Source: Perognathus longimembris pacificus
Taxonomy: Eukaryota; Chordata; Mammalia; Rodentia; Heteromyidae
Reading direction: 5' to 3'
Assembly: GCF_023159225.1 (NCBI RefSeq)
Contig: NC_063176.1
Location: forward strand, 36,574,786-36,638,785
DNA length: 64,000 nucleotides
Of this stretch, positions 23,345-35,487 are shown one piece after another. The position numbers were made by a program, and so were the translations under genes. Position 1 is the first letter of the stretch. Each line of letters begins with the position of its first letter. The notes under the pieces are model-generated. The model ran no database searches. It was not told where the DNA came from and saw only the letters and a list, made by a program, of their open reading frames with translations.

Positions 23345-23560
23345 GATTATTTTTTGACAATAGGGATTTGATTTTGGCAAGCCTGGTCTGTCATCTCTTT
23401 ATGCTTCCTGCTATATATAGCATGACAGAAATATACTAAAATACCCAGCTGTTTCTGCGGAGATGGAGTCTTATGAACTTTTTCTGGGATGATCTTGAAT
23501 TTCAATCCTGCTGATTTCCATCTCTTACATAGCTAGGATTATAGACCTGAGCATCTGTAT
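23345..23560 (-). mobile_element. Very old B1/Geo-like SINE
   Basis: Antisense: TTTCTGCGGAGATGGAGTC, CTTACATAGCTAGGATTATAG and CCTGAGCATC are in the order of the B1 half. The Geo half is barely recognisable. Confidence 0.5.
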
Positions 23561-24099
23561 AAAATACACCTGTATTTTAACCTTTAGAAATTAAGTGACA
23601 GTTATATACAAGGTAATTTAGTTGATATTCATGTTATAAAGTAGAACAACTAAAAAAATATAACTCTACATATCACTTATCTTAGGCAGGAGCATATTAG
23701 CAACCCTTTTAGGCCTGTTATTTCAGAAATAACCATTTCTCTCAATTTCACTTTCACCATTTTCATGCTTTGTCTTAAATCTATATTTCACAAGTATGCT
23801 AACTGGTTCACATATTTAAAATTATATTTTCAGAAAGTCAAACAATTCTTTTGGGACTTATTTTATTCATCATTTTGTTTTGAAATCCATCACTCAATTT
23901 CAGTGTGCTGGATTACAGAATTGCCAAATGGTAAATTGACCTTGCCTGAGAAGGCAAGATCAGTTTTGTATGTTGCTGGAGGTAATTTGCCAACTTTTTT
24001 TCCCCTAAGACCTAAGTATCTATATTCTTAATTGACTTTGGTTCTAGTTTTCATCCACTGTAATGTCTTTGTTTTGGAATTCTTCACTGTCCTCTTTTT

Positions 24100-24302
24100 T
24101 TTTTTTTTTGGCCATTCCTGGGCCTTGGACTCAGGGCCTGAGCACTGTCCCTGGCTTCTTCCCGCTCAAGGCTAGCACTCTGCCACTTGAGCCACAGCGC
24201 CGCTTCTGGCCGTTTTCTGTATATGTGGTGCTGGGGAATCGAACCTAGGGCCTCGTGTATCCGAGGCAGGCACTCTTGCCACTAGGCTATATCCCCAGCC
24301 CC
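24100..24302 (-). mobile_element. Young-subfamily IDL-Geo SINE
   Basis: Full-length and CpG-preserving. It has the subfamily mark CTTCCCGCTCAAGG (GAGCGGGAAG in sense) where most copies read GAGCAAAAAG. A perfect duplication TCACTGTCCTCTTTTT flanks it (24084 onward and 24303-24318). It is nearly identical to the copy at 30.2 kb (two differences seen over the body). Confidence 0.97.
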
Positions 24303-24454
24303 TCACTGTCCTCTTTTTAATTCTACTCCAAATAAGAATATTGAGGTATTCTTGCCTCCCTTTAAAGATAGTCATAACTCACCTCTTGTAGTAAGAGTTT
24401 GCAAGAATATGAAGACCCTGACTCATATATGTTTTGGGGGTTGTAGAGTTTTTA

Positions 24455-24649
24455 TTTTGTCAGTCCTGGGGCTTGAACTCAGGGCCTGAGCACTATCCCT
24501 GGCTTCTTTTTTTGCTCAAGACTAGCACTCTACCACTTGAGCCACAGCACCGCTTCTGGCTTTTTCTTTATATGTGGTGCTGGGCAACTAAACCTAGGGC
24601 TTCATGTATACGAGGCAAGCATTCTACCACTAGGTCATATTCCCAGCCC
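24455..24649 (-). mobile_element. IDL-Geo SINE
   Basis: Complete antisense copy with several substitutions, for example GCAACTAAACC in the inverted B-box area. It is older than its neighbour at 24.1 kb. Confidence 0.93.
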
Positions 24650-24657
24650 TTGTGGGT

Positions 24658-24682
24658 TTTTGTTGTTGTTGTTGTTGTTGTT
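24658..24682. repeat. (TTG)n tract
   Basis: About eight GTT units at the tail side of an antisense SINE. On the minus strand this is (CAA)n, a common SINE tail type. Confidence 0.85.
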
Positions 24683-24893
24683 TTGTGGTGCCAGTACTGG
24701 GGCTTGAACTGAGGGCCTCATGCTCTCACTTGGCTTTTTACTCAAGGCTGGTTGGTGCTTTACAACTGGGGCCACACCTCCATTCCAACTTTTTGCAGGT
24801 TAATTGGAAATAAGTGTTGTAGAGATTTTTCAGTCCAGGCTAGGTTCAAATCACAATCTTCAGATTTTATCCTCCTACAAATAGTTGAGCCTT
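24683..24893 (-). mobile_element. Old B1/Geo SINE
   Basis: Antisense: CTGGGGCTTGAACTGAGGG, then CAAATCACAATCTTCAGATTT. Diverged; the (TTG)n tract is its tail. Confidence 0.7.
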
Positions 24894-25444
24894 TACTTTG
24901 CCTTCATTGTGAAGGTTGTGAGACTGGTTGTATGGAGAGAGGTGTGGAGGGCATATCTAGTGACCAGAAGTATTGACTGTGTCAAAGCTTGTGGACCCTT
25001 CATTGAGATCATTTCCTCTCCTTCCTGAGGCTTCACTTCTGAGCTTCATTCCTGGAACAAGCACATATGATCACATACAAAGTCCTACCATTTGCATGTG
25101 AGGCATAGGCAATAACCATCATTTCTAGGCTCTCTTTCAGAGATGACCTGTTATCAGTAGGTCTAAGTTTACTGCCAGACTTTGTTAGAATCTTGGGTTC
25201 AGTTCTTTGAACCAGAGGGGAAATAAATCAACACTAAGCTCTAGCAAATAAACAAGAGCACACACAGGTTTCAGGTGGCAATCACCTCTGTCTTCTCACA
25301 TTTGAGGATTCCTGTCTTTTGATTTTTATTTAACCATTCGTGTATTTTAAAACAAACTTTACATTTACTAAGCATTTTATGTTTAATCTCATGATGTTTT
25401 TTGAAAGCATCCTCTCCCTCTCCCCTGTTCTCCCTCCCTCCTTT
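24894..25444. other. Unassigned sequence
   Basis: Nothing recognised. Confidence 0.35.
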
Positions 25445-26165
25445 TCTTGCCTTCTGTTTTTAAGAGCAGTTTTAGGTGCCCAGAAACATTAAGCAGAAAG
25501 TACATAGATTTCTATGTTCCCACCCATTGGCCCAGCTATCCCCATCTTTGACATCTCACAATGATATATGGTGATCATTGAATAATTTTCACTGAAATTT
25601 CCTCATCACCCCAAGTCTATTGTTTAAATTCCAGTTTACCTTTGATATTGTGGCTTCTATGAGATTACAACATGCATGCAACATCAGAATACCATAGACA
25701 GTAGTTTCATTGTCCTTCAACTGTGCCCACTTCATCATCTTTCCCTCCCTCAAACTGTGGCAACCACGAATGTTTTTCCTGACTCCCCTGTTTTGCCTTT
25801 TCCAGAATGTTGTATAATTGGAACTATACTTTATATTATGCTTATAGTATTATGTAGTATGCTTATTATGCCAGTATGCTATAATGTCTTAAGAGCTCAC
25901 TTATTAATAAATAAAATTACACTATCTAAATGTGCTACATTGTATTTAGCCAATTGCCTATTGAATGCATCTTTATTGTTTCTAAGTTTGAGCAATTAAA
26001 AATAGAACTTTAGTTACATAAGAAACTGATGACAGTGTTCTAAAGTACCTAGAACACTTTCTTTCCTGCCTGCCATGAAGAATTCCAAGTCTTCCATATC
26101 CTCATCAGCATTTGGTGTTGTCATTGTTCTGGATTTTGACCATGCTCATTGCTGTTAGTGCATTT
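25445..26165 (-). mobile_element. Ancient L1 (L1M-like) fragment
   Basis: In order: AGCAGTTTTAGGTGCCCAG, AACATTAAGCAGAAAGTAC, TGGCAACCACGAATGTTTTT, TTGCCTTTTCCAGAATGTTG and CAGCATTTGGTGTTGTCATTG. This is the antisense 3' UTR and ORF2 end of old mammalian L1 as I remember it. Decayed and probably shared with other mammals at this locus. Confidence 0.75.
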
Positions 26166-26877
26166 CCTTCTCCATTCCTTCTCCATGTGTTCATAGATAG
26201 TATAATAGCTCTTAACAGAAAGCCACCCACAAATTTTAGAAAGATTTTAATTAGAGGGAAGAGTGGTGTTGCCTTGCTAGTAATGTTTCAGTTTCGACCC
26301 AGTCATCCAGAGTCTGGTGCTACCTACCCACTACCCCATGCTTGTAGAAACAACCTGCAGAGGGGATTAGTAAGATGATGATTGGCTGGTGTTTTAGTGG
26401 AAAGCCAGGCAAAAAGAAAGCACTGAAGAAATGTTGAATGGTGATTATAGCAATGATGGCATCACTGGGTGAAATCTTGTTGGGAAGTACAGCCAATGGG
26501 GTAAATGCAAATGTGTCTGGGTATGGAGATGATTCACCTTTGTTTCTCTGGGAAGGTATAGGGAAAAAACACAAGCAGAAATAGCAGTATCATCTGACTC
26601 AAGAATTTTCAAACGCAATGTGCACAATAAAATAATTCCATGTGCACTTTAAATATTATTTGTAACCTACTTTGCCACAAAAATATATGATATTTGGGAA
26701 GCTTGTGAGTTTCCCCTTATCCATACAAAGCCTTGCTAAATGGTTCGTTTTGAACTGCAAGACTAAATAAAAAAGGGAAACATTATGAGTTTTACAACAG
26801 CTTTCAGCCCCAAACTCATGGGTTTCATAGGTTAGAACCAGCTATTCACCCCAAAATATCAATTAAAAGATAAGAGT
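26166..26877. other. Unassigned sequence
   Basis: No recognised repeat or exon. Confidence 0.35.
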
Positions 26878-27091
26878 AGCCAGATGTCAGTGGCTCATGT
26901 CTATAATTCTAGTTATTCAGGAAGCTGAGATATACAGGACAATGATATATAATTTCAAAGCCAGCTCTTGCAGAAGAGTCTAGGAGACTCCATCTCTAAA
27001 ATAATCAGCAAAAAGCTGGGCTAGGGTCAGGGCTCAAGGGGTAGAGAAACTAACAAAGCAAGCTGGAGACTATGATTTCAAGTCTTAGTAC
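26878..27091 (+). mobile_element. B1/Geo composite SINE
   Basis: Sense copy: CAGTGGCTCATGTCTATAATT, then GGGTCAGGGCTCAAGGGGTAG. Diverged, with a purine-rich continuation (27100-27180). Confidence 0.75.
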
Positions 27092-27179
27092 TGCCAGGGA
27101 CAGAGGTGTGAGGGGAAGAGAAAAAAAGAGATGGAGTAGGAAGGGAAGTATGGGGAGAGGGAGAAATAGAGCAGGGAAT

Positions 27180-27181
<2 letters not shown>

Positions 27182-27223
<42 letters not shown>
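27182..27223. repeat. (TG)n microsatellite
   Basis: About 21 pure TG units. Confidence 0.97.
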
Positions 27224-27226
<3 letters not shown>

Positions 27227-27499
27227 GTCAGGTGGTAGCCACATAGCCACAAGTGTTCCATGTTCATAGGGGATGACAGCAGGCCCAGGTGAACTTTGTC
27301 TCAAGATTGGTGAGGTGGGATCTTGTTACAGTTGGAGTTGTGAGATTCAGTAATCACAAAGCCATAAGGCCTTGGAGAGTTAGAATGCCATTCTCTGTCC
27401 TTCAAGGCCAAGGGGCTCCCTTTCAAGACCTACTGTCTTATCATTACAGTGGCCACAGTCTTCACCCTCTTGTTATTCCCAAACATCACTAGACCTTCT

Positions 27500-27860
27500 A
27501 GCTGACAGGTGGCCTATGCAAATTTGTTGTTTTCTTGTTTACTGGTAATTGCCAATCCTAGAATTATCCCCCCCCCCCCAATGACACTCTTCTCTCTTTG
27601 ATGTAGCCACCTTTCTGCCCTGACTGAAGTAGTCTCTTTGATGTAGCCACCTTCCTTTGTGTACTTTTGTCTGATAATGAATAAAAACCCTGTCCATGGG
27701 ACCAGAGATATCTGATGCTGGAGAGAGGCAACAGGTCCCCTGGTACCCCGAAACCAATTCCAAGGTCTGGTCTCCATCATTGCTTTGCTCCGGGTCTTGC
27801 TCCTGGCTGCAGCCAGCAGGACAAGGTGCTTGGGATGGTTTGCAACAAACAGTCATTGGC
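27500..27860 (+). mobile_element. Possible solo LTR
   Basis: LTR-like order: a 19-base direct repeat TCTCTTTGATGTAGCCACC at 27593 and 27633 (enhancer-like, 40 bp apart), then TGAATAAAAACCCTGTCC (polyadenylation signal), then a C/T-rich U5-like part ending TTTGCAACA. Terminal TG and CA candidates exist, but no matching target duplication was found, so borders are approximate. A C-run (27568-27579) lies inside. Confidence 0.4.
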
Positions 27861-27967
27861 TCCTGGCAGAAACTGACCTGTCCACTCATTTCTGGCTTCC
27901 AAGATGGCTGTAGTGACTACAGAGAGAATGAGTCAGGGTAAAAACAAAAAACAAAAAACTAACAGAT

Positions 27968-28193
27968 CGTCCTGGGACTGGAACACAATTCCTGGGCACT
28001 ATCCCTGAGCTTCTTCTGCTCAAGGTTAGTGCTCTACCTCTTGATCCACAGTGCCACTTACAGCCTTTTCTGAGTATTTTATTGGAGATGAAAATCTCAT
28101 AGACTTTTCTGCCAGGGCTGGCTTCAGACTGCAGTCCTCAGATCTCAACCTCCTGAGTAGCTAGGATTCCAGGCTTGAGCCACCAGTGCCTAG
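27968..28193 (-). mobile_element. B1/Geo composite SINE
   Basis: Antisense copy with both halves clear (CTCAAGGTTAGTGCTCTACC; CAGATCTCAACCTCCTGAGTA). Confidence 0.9.
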
Positions 28194-28229
28194 TGCTATT
28201 GACTTTTTAATTGAAAACAAAACAAAACA

Positions 28230-28535
28230 ATAGGTTTGTTAGCATTTCCCCCAGTTCAGGTCCTCAGCTCCTCTCATTAGCCCCCAGATGCACCCATACC
28301 AAAACTCCCTGCCCTAGAGCTATAATGGGCCACTCCCTCTCACCATTCAGACCTACCTTCTTCCCCTGTAGCCCCAAAGTATATAAGCAACCACCTGGAT
28401 TAAGGTGCAGCAGGTGCAGATGCCATGGTGCTCCCTCTCTCGTGGGAGATATGGCCCCACCAATAACCCTCTGTATGAACCTTCTTCTCCTGTCTATGAT
28501 TATCTCCTCATGGTCCCCTGGGATGGCTGGAACAT
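28230..28535 (+). mobile_element. Possible solo LTR
   Basis: TATATAAGC (about 28380) is followed by CAATAACCCTCTGTATGAACC and TGGGATGGCTGGAACA, which resembles the promoter, polyadenylation and U5 order of an ERV LTR. No target-site duplication was identified and the polyadenylation signal is degraded. Confidence 0.35.
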
Positions 28536-29500
28536 ATCCTTTCACTCTTTACTTTGTAAAGGTGAAAGCTTATCCATGTTTACAATCTGGTACTATTTAC
28601 TTTCCAAAAGTGGTCTTCTGGTATCCCTGACCTTACTTAATGAGTGTTTGTAAGTGACTGTCACTAAGCTGTCATGAGAGCATCTGATTCACTGTAAGGA
28701 AACAACAACTTTGGATGATGTACCATGCATGTGAGAATACCTCTGGTGGATTGCTCATCAGAACTGAATTCTGGCTTTGCTTTGTTCATATATTATGCAA
28801 AAGACATACCACATGTCATGACCAGATCAAATCCTAAGAAGTTTGTTGATGACAGTCTTTTATTTTCCAAGGAAAATTTGAAAATTACCAATTTAAATTA
28901 CAACTTCTATACAGTACTGTTCCAGAAGTACCTGTTTGGGTCTGTTTTCCCCTCACACAGGAGAATATTTTAATAGAAAAGGACACAAACCTGCCTTTTT
29001 TGCCTGCTTCTGGCAGCTTGCCACCTCTTCCATCTAAAGTGATCAGAGATTGTAGATATCATGAGCTAGAGAGATCTTCTTGAAGTAGTTGAGTTTTATT
29101 TTGGTTTTATAGAGCAGTAGAACTGCAGGCAGCATAGGTAAGATGTGGAGAATGCAGGGGTCATTTTTATTTTCCAGGCTGTACATGAGAGGGCCAAAAG
29201 GGATCTACTTTCTTAAAATACACAAGAACACGTTTGTTGCTGTTGCTGTTTTATTTGAAAGGTCCCTTACCTGAGTGTATTAGTATCATGGGAGGTTTTG
29301 GCCAGCCTAGTGGTAAGGCTCCCACCATGAACCCTTTGTGCTCATCAGCCATATGACAAAAATGCTCATTATTGAACTTTCCTGAAAGATACTGTGTTGT
29401 GAAGTATGTCTAACCAAGGGATAGAGATGTAAACCATGAAAGTAAAATAAGTATTTTACATGTGCTTTTCATAGTATACTTATGGAACTCAAAATAGTTT
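28536..29500. other. Unassigned sequence
   Basis: No recognised element. Confidence 0.35.
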
Positions 29501-29711
29501 GTTTTTTTTTTGGCCAGTCCTAAGCCATGATCTCAGGGCCTGAGCACTGTCCCTGGCTTCTTTTTTTTTTTTTTCTCACGGCTAGCACTGTGCTACTTGA
29601 GCCACAGCGCCACTTCTGGCCATTTTCTGTATATGTGGTGCTGAGGAATTGAACCCAGGGCCTCATGTATACGAGGCAAGCACTCTTGCCACTAGGCCAT
29701 ATTTCCAGCCC
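29501..29711 (-). mobile_element. IDL-Geo SINE
   Basis: Antisense full-length copy. The flanks share CTCAAAATA(G)TTT on both sides, an imperfect target duplication. The A-rich linker of the Geo half is expanded to a run of about 16 T on the plus strand. Confidence 0.95.
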
Positions 29712-29838
29712 TCAAAATATTTTTTACCACACAATAATTTTATAGTAAATAGTCATTTTCTTCTCAGTATGTTTTAAAATCTGGATAGAAATTTGAGGCT
29801 AGAAAGATTTTCACTGTATTCAAAAAGTATCTCTGGAG

Positions 29839-30038
29839 GGGCTGGGAATATGGCCTAGTGGCAAGAGTGCTTGCCTTGTATATATGAAGCCCTAGGTTCG
29901 ATTCCTCAGCACCAAATATATAGAAAAGGCCAGAAGGGGCACTGTGGCTCAAGTTGGCAGAGTGCTAGCCTTGAGCAAAAAGAAGCTACGAACACCGCCC
30001 ATTCCCTGAGTCCAAGCCCCAGGACTGGCTAAAGAAAA
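29839..30038 (+). mobile_element. IDL-Geo SINE
   Basis: Sense copy with a perfect 18-bp duplication CAAAAAGTATCTCTGGAG (29821-29838 and 30039-30056). It lies 127 bp from the antisense copy at 29.5 kb, giving an inverted pair. Confidence 0.97.
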
Positions 30039-30163
30039 CAAAAAGTATCTCTGGAGTGTTAGATTAATTGATTTGTTGTGAGAAGGGTAATGGAAGTTAA
30101 AGTAAGGAATTTAGGTGGATGTATGTACAGGGTTTAATAGGGCTTCCTATACCTTCTCTTTCT

Positions 30164-30374
30164 TTTTTTTTTTTTTTTTTTGGCCAGTCCTGGGCCTTGG
30201 ACTCAGGGCCTGAGCACTGTCCCTGGCTTCTTCCCGCTCAAGGCTAGCACTCTGCCACTTGAGCCACAGCGCCGCTTCTGGCCGTTTTCTGTATATGTGG
30301 TGCTGGGGAATCGAACCTAGGGCCTCGTGTATCCGAGGCAGGCCCTCTTGCCACTAGGCTATATCCCCAGCCCC
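30164..30374 (-). mobile_element. Young-subfamily IDL-Geo SINE
   Basis: Antisense, CTTCCCGCTC-type, CpG-preserving. Duplication CCTTCTCTTTCT at 30152-30163 and 30377-30388. Nearly identical to the 24.1-kb copy. Confidence 0.97.
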
Positions 30375-31721
30375 TGCCTTCTCTTTCTTGATAAACTTGT
30401 TATACTGCTTCATGATAGACTAAAACACAGTCTTACTTGGGGATGCTGTAGCAAATATACTTTAATCTGTGTTCCTCAAAAACAAATGTTTGTTTCTCCT
30501 AGTCTGAATATTGGCCAATCCAAGATGAAGATGCCAGTCAGATCCTGTGACTGGTAAAGGACCATTTCTTCTTTTGCACATGGCTGTCTTCTCCTTGAAT
30601 CCTCACAGGAAAAGACCAGAGAAAAACAGTACGTTTTCCAATGTGTCTTCCTTCAGGCACCAGTCTCATTTCTGAGGGTCCCATCATACAAGCTTAGACT
30701 CCACTTCCCAGGAGTAACCCATTAATGATTAGGCTACAACATCCAGTAGGAAACACATATTATTCTGCTTATTGTATTATTTCTACTATTATTTTAATAA
30801 ATCAGCTAAAGTTAATAAATTGTTTATAACTAAGCTTCCAAACATTCCATTTTCCACTTCACAGTGTTCATAAGTACTGGCTGGAAATGAAATTCTTATG
30901 CCCTTCCATGCTTTCCACATCCAGATTCTCACATCTGTAACCCACATCCAACTTGGATTTGGCCACTCCCCATTTTCCAGTGTTTCTACCAGTTCCACTC
31001 AATATTCCACTAGTTCCTTTCATTTGTTCACAATTTCACCTCATCAAACAATTTCTCCTCTTTCTCTTTTGTTTTCTATCTATGATTAATTTATAAACAT
31101 TGATAACAAGTGTTGGACCTTATGTAAGTCCATATTTTGTGTTAGGATTTTTTTCTTTCCTGTTTAGCAATCAAATCTTGATATAATTTATATGATAAGT
31201 AGTATTCAGTAAAATATATAACTTTTGTAGATGAGGAAAATTGAACCCTAGGACTTTATGTAATTTACTTGAAGATTTAACAAACATAGATATGATATGT
31301 CCAAATATAAAGCCTTGCGCAGCTAATTGATGTTGATTTAAAAAATGGCAAAAATAACAGTGGACTGAACCTAGCTCTTGGCCCCTGGTGGTCCAGCTTG
31401 AAGGCTCATGCTTATCGCTGTGCTCTTTTCTAGCATAACATAGTGTCCCTTTGATTTAGTTATTCTTTTGAATTCCTTCTGTTCACATCTTGATTTATGT
31501 TGACTCTATTCCCCATAAACAACCTCAGAATGCACTGAGCATTTTAAAACCTGTGTGCAATTGTGGTAGTGTATGTAGTGGTAAGTTCTGCCTTTGAAGA
31601 ATTACACGGAGGTTGGACAGCTTGCAAGTTTTTGGTTTTGCTTCATGTTTAAAAGCACAAATTTGCTAACACCAAACACATTGGGAACAGATTGTTAGCA
31701 AATTTTTTTAAAGCTTTAATT
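30375..31721. other. Unassigned AT-rich sequence
   Basis: No recognised repeat or gene; several microsatellite-poor AT-rich blocks. Confidence 0.4.
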
Positions 31722-31925
31722 TTCTAAGTGCTGGTGGCTCATGCCTATAATCCTAGCTAGCTACTCAGGAGGCTGAGGATTGTGGTTTGACGCCAGGGCA
31801 GGAAAGTCTGCCCTTATCTCCAAATAACCAACCAAAAGTGCAAGCATCGCTGAGGCTCAAGGGTGTACAGTGCTAGCCTTGAGCACAAAAGCTCATGGAC
31901 AGTTCCCAAGATCTCAGAATATTTT
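31722..31925 (+). mobile_element. B1/Geo composite SINE
   Basis: Sense copy with a GCTAGCTA duplication in the B1 half and a degenerated Geo B box. Confidence 0.8.
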
Positions 31926-32289
31926 ATATTTTATACTCCAGCAATTAATGCTCCCCTTGCCTTATCTCTAAAACTACTTATTTGCCAGTCATTTCCTGGA
32001 AAAGTGCTTGAACAGATCAGTCAAGATACTGAGATTTAACTTCCACCCATTTTCACTTAGCATAAATTTTCTCCAGATCCATCCATTTCTCTCAAAGTTA
32101 CAATATTACTCTTCCTGATCAATGAGTAAAATTAGGCACACATTATACACATGTGAAAACATATACGGGGGCATATGCATATATACACAAACCAATTGAC
32201 TAAAGTGTGGTATTTGCAGGGCAGGATTCCAGTGGTGTATCTTCTTTGAACAATTAACAGCTTAACAAAGCGAGTACCAGGAAGCAAAA

Positions 32290-32545
32290 TATGTTTTCTA
32301 GAGTGGGGATGAGGTTGACAGGAGGGGGTATGAATAGAAGTTAAGAGTGAACAAAAATAGTCATACTACTCCATGTGCATATATGAAAATAGAAACTTGT
32401 AGAGATGTCTGAGGTTGGACCAAATGGAGAGTAATGGCAGGGATGAAATTGATGAAGATGCATTGTACTCGTAAACTGACATGTTAAATTAAAACTCCTT
32501 TCTATAAGTACTTTAAGATAACAATAGTAACAATAATAAAATTAT
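32290..32545 (+). mobile_element. Old rodent L1 3' UTR fragment
   Basis: GGGGATGAGGTTGACAGG, GATGCATTGTACTCGTAAAC and AAAACTCCTTTCTATAAGTAC, followed by an AATAA-rich tail, look like an L1 3' end of an older subfamily. The family is inferred and the 5' border is unclear. Confidence 0.5.
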
Positions 32546-32555
32546 TACAGAGAAA

Positions 32556-32637
32556 GCCAGGTATTACTTAACTTTGAACCCTGATCTTTAGATCTCAGCC
32601 TACTAAGTATACAGGATTGTAAATATGAGCCACCAGC
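32556..32637 (-). mobile_element. Partial B1 half of a B1/Geo SINE
   Basis: Antisense piece (GATCTCAGCCTACTAAGTATA) ending GAGCCACCAG, head-to-head with the next SINE. Confidence 0.65.
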
Positions 32638-32845
32638 CAGGCACTGGTGGCTGACACTCAACCTAGGAGATCTTTGGATTGATTGAAGTCACCCCATACA
32701 AGAAAGTCCTTGAGACTCTTCTCTTCAGATTATCCTCCAAAAATATAGAAGTGAAGTTGTAGCCCTGGTGGTAGAGTGCTAACTTGGAACAAAAAAAACT
32801 CAGATATGGTGTCCAGATCCTGTTTTCATGTCCCAGGACTGGAAC
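32638..32845 (+). mobile_element. B1/Geo composite SINE
   Basis: Sense copy beginning GGCACTGGTGGCTGACAC, immediately next to the 5' end of an antisense copy, so the two form a short inverted repeat at about 32600-32670. Confidence 0.75.
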
Positions 32846-33049
32846 CAAATGGTGAGAGAGGTCCAAGTTTAAGATGAATATTTCCTTATGAGAGCAAGCA
32901 TCGCCTTGAAAATTGTGGGCCATGTAGGTGTTTTTTTCCTACTAAATGATAAAGGAAATAGCCAGGAAAGGGAAGGAAGTCATGAGAAGGAAGGAGCAGA
33001 GAGAGAATTATTCCAGGCAGAATATTTACCTCAAATCCCAGTAGTAAGA

Positions 33050-33175
33050 TAACAGGTATTGATGGAGTGCCTGCTATGTGCTGGCCTTATCTCAGGTGCG
33101 GGGGACTTTGCTGTGTGATCAAAGCAAAGTTCTCACTTCCATGGAACATATGCTCCTTCAGGAAGCACTAGTAAC
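33050..33175 (+). mobile_element. Ancient L2 3' fragment
   Basis: GAGTGCCTGCTATGTGCTGG, CTCAGGTGCGGGGGACTTTG and CCATGGAACATATGCTCCTTC follow the order of the L2 3' end consensus as I remember it. Very old, predating placental radiation. Confidence 0.6.
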
Positions 33176-34149
33176 AGGTAATATATGCCAGAGGACAAAA
33201 GAGGTATGGCATTTTAAAGTTAGAAGAATGTTATGACACAAAATAAATTGGCTTAAGAAAAAAACAATAATGAAAGGGCGATGAATAAGAAGATAAGGAA
33301 GGTACTCCTGAGAAGATATTCTTTGAACTAAAACTAGAAGGCAGAGAGAAGACTGTGTAGAGTCCAGGTGTGAGTGCTGGACAGGCCCTGAGACACAAGC
33401 TCACAACAAAGGGGGATTGAACTGGAGATTCCACCTGGCAACAGAGTAGTAGATGGTGATGCCAGAGGCCTCTGCTGCTGTCATGTTCTGACTGCTTATG
33501 GGCCCAGAACGAAGAGTTCTGTACTGAAATCATGAACAGCAATGAAAATGAACAAAAATGAAAAAAAGGCCTTCTGTTTCTTTTCCATGTTATTTGTTAC
33601 AGGTGACAGAAAAGGTTATCAATATACCAAATAGGTACTGAGAGTGAACATTTTGCTGTCACTATACCTTATGATGTGGTTCAGAAGTCTCTGCAAAGAT
33701 ATGGTGGGAGGAATTTGGAAATGTTTTGGATGCTGTCTAGAAAAGGCTTGAAACGCCGTGTAAGGATAGCTTAATGAACAATTCTGTTGGGCACCCAGGA
33801 CCACAATGCGGCTGGGGCATGCAGATGGTAAAGAGTTCAAATAAGGTCTCCTAGGAGGATGAAGCCTCTATTAAAGGCCATATGTGTTACACTCTAGTAC
33901 AGAGCTTGTTGGTATTTTGTCCTTATGCTGAAGCTCAGTGTGAAGGAAAATAGGGAGGTGATAGACTAGTTGATATCATGGAGGAAATTTCAAGACAAAT
34001 CAGCATGTGGGCCATGGCAGGGCTTTTGCTAGGTGCCTTTAGCCATATTAATAGTAAGCATTATATGACAAGAAGAAAAGAGGCACATATACAAGACTGG
34101 GACCAAGGAATATTAACTGTTGAGAGATGAATGAAATTAAAAAGAAACC
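33176..34149. other. Unassigned sequence
   Basis: No recognised feature; short frames only. Confidence 0.35.
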
Positions 34150-34370
34150 AAGGGCTAGGAATGTGGCTTAATGGTAGAGTGCTGGCCTAGCATGCATGAA
34201 GCCTGGGGTTCGATTTGTCAATACCACATAAACAGAAAAAGCCAGAAGTGGCTCTGAGGCTCAAGTGGTAGAATGCTTGCCTTGAGCAAAAAGAAGCCAT
34301 GGTCAGGCCTCAGGCCCTGAATCCAAGCCACAGGACTGCCAAAAAAAGAAAGAAAGAAAGAAAGAAACCA
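34150..34370 (+). mobile_element. IDL-Geo SINE (older subtype)
   Basis: GTGGCTTAATGGTAGAG-type left monomer, with a tail expanded into (GAAA)n (34345-34368). AAAGAAACCA flanks both sides, a probable duplication. Confidence 0.92.
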
Positions 34371-35410
34371 GTACTTTCATCAGGACAATAGGAAAGACAG
34401 GTAAAGGGAAGGTTATGAATGAATTTCATGCCTGAAATGGTTGAAGTCATGGGGAAGAACATGCTTTCCAGACAGAGAGTATGCTTAGGAATGCTCTGTT
34501 CACAGAAAGCTGATTAAGCAAGTATTTCCCTTGGTTCCACAGGCATTCAAGGACAGCTAAAGCCACAATCTTTTAGGGCCCAGCAACTGCTTGAACTGCA
34601 GCAGATCTTGGCATTGGTGCCACAGTGCTAGCTATGCAGGCATTTGCAATAGAAGAATTAGGAGGACATAAAGATAAATTTCAAAGGAAGAAGTGAGGTT
34701 GAGGCTGAAGATGCAATGGAGAATTCAGGAAGTTAATGTCTGTCAAGGAGAGCCACAGACAATGAGCTGAAGAAAGACCACACAGGCTGTAGCTGGCGAG
34801 GCCTTGGGAACAGAGCTGTTCCAAACCTTTGGAACTTACATGCTTCTTCCAGAGGCTCTGGATGATCCTTATGTAGCTATTGTACTTAATGTGTTCGGCC
34901 CTGTTTTCAGATTTGCTTTGGTTCCATTCTTCCTATATCACAGCTCACCACTTAGGGATTGTAATTTTCATTATGTACATATGTATATTGGAAATATATA
35001 ACCTACTTTTTTACTTTACAGGGCCTGAAAACTAAGAGTTTGCCCCAAGTCTCAGAAGAAATTTGGACTTGAACCTTTGAGCAGTCCTGGAACTATGAAA
35101 CTGTGTGGACTTTTGGTTAGCAACTCAGTACATTGTGCATTAAGATAAACATGAGCTTTTAGGGGTCAGGTGTAGATGTCTCATCCAGTTACATGAGATG
35201 TGTTTGGTTGCATGGTTGACAAGGGATGGGTTGTGATGTTTAATTGGGCTAAATTGATTAGATTGAGAAGGGGCTGGGAGATTAGGAAAACACACCTCTG
35301 GGTATGTCTGTGAGGTTATTTCTATTGAGGAGTGGTGAAGTGGGAAAAACCTTCCCCAGATGAGAGTCGCTCTATGGCATGGGCTGGGGCCCAGATGAAA
35401 TCAAAGGGGG
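34371..35410. other. Unassigned sequence, possibly an old interspersed repeat
   Basis: At 35165-35400 a stretch with GTTTAATTGGGCTAAATTG, ACACCTCTGGGTATGTCTGTG and CATGGGCTGGGGCCCAGATG looks like a widespread old mammalian repeat that I cannot name. The remainder is featureless. Confidence 0.35.
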
Positions 35411-35487
35411 AAAAGAAAAGTGCTCCCTTCCTTCCTTTTCTCCCTCCTTCTCTCAGCCTCTCCCTCTCCCTTCCCTTCCCTCCCTCT

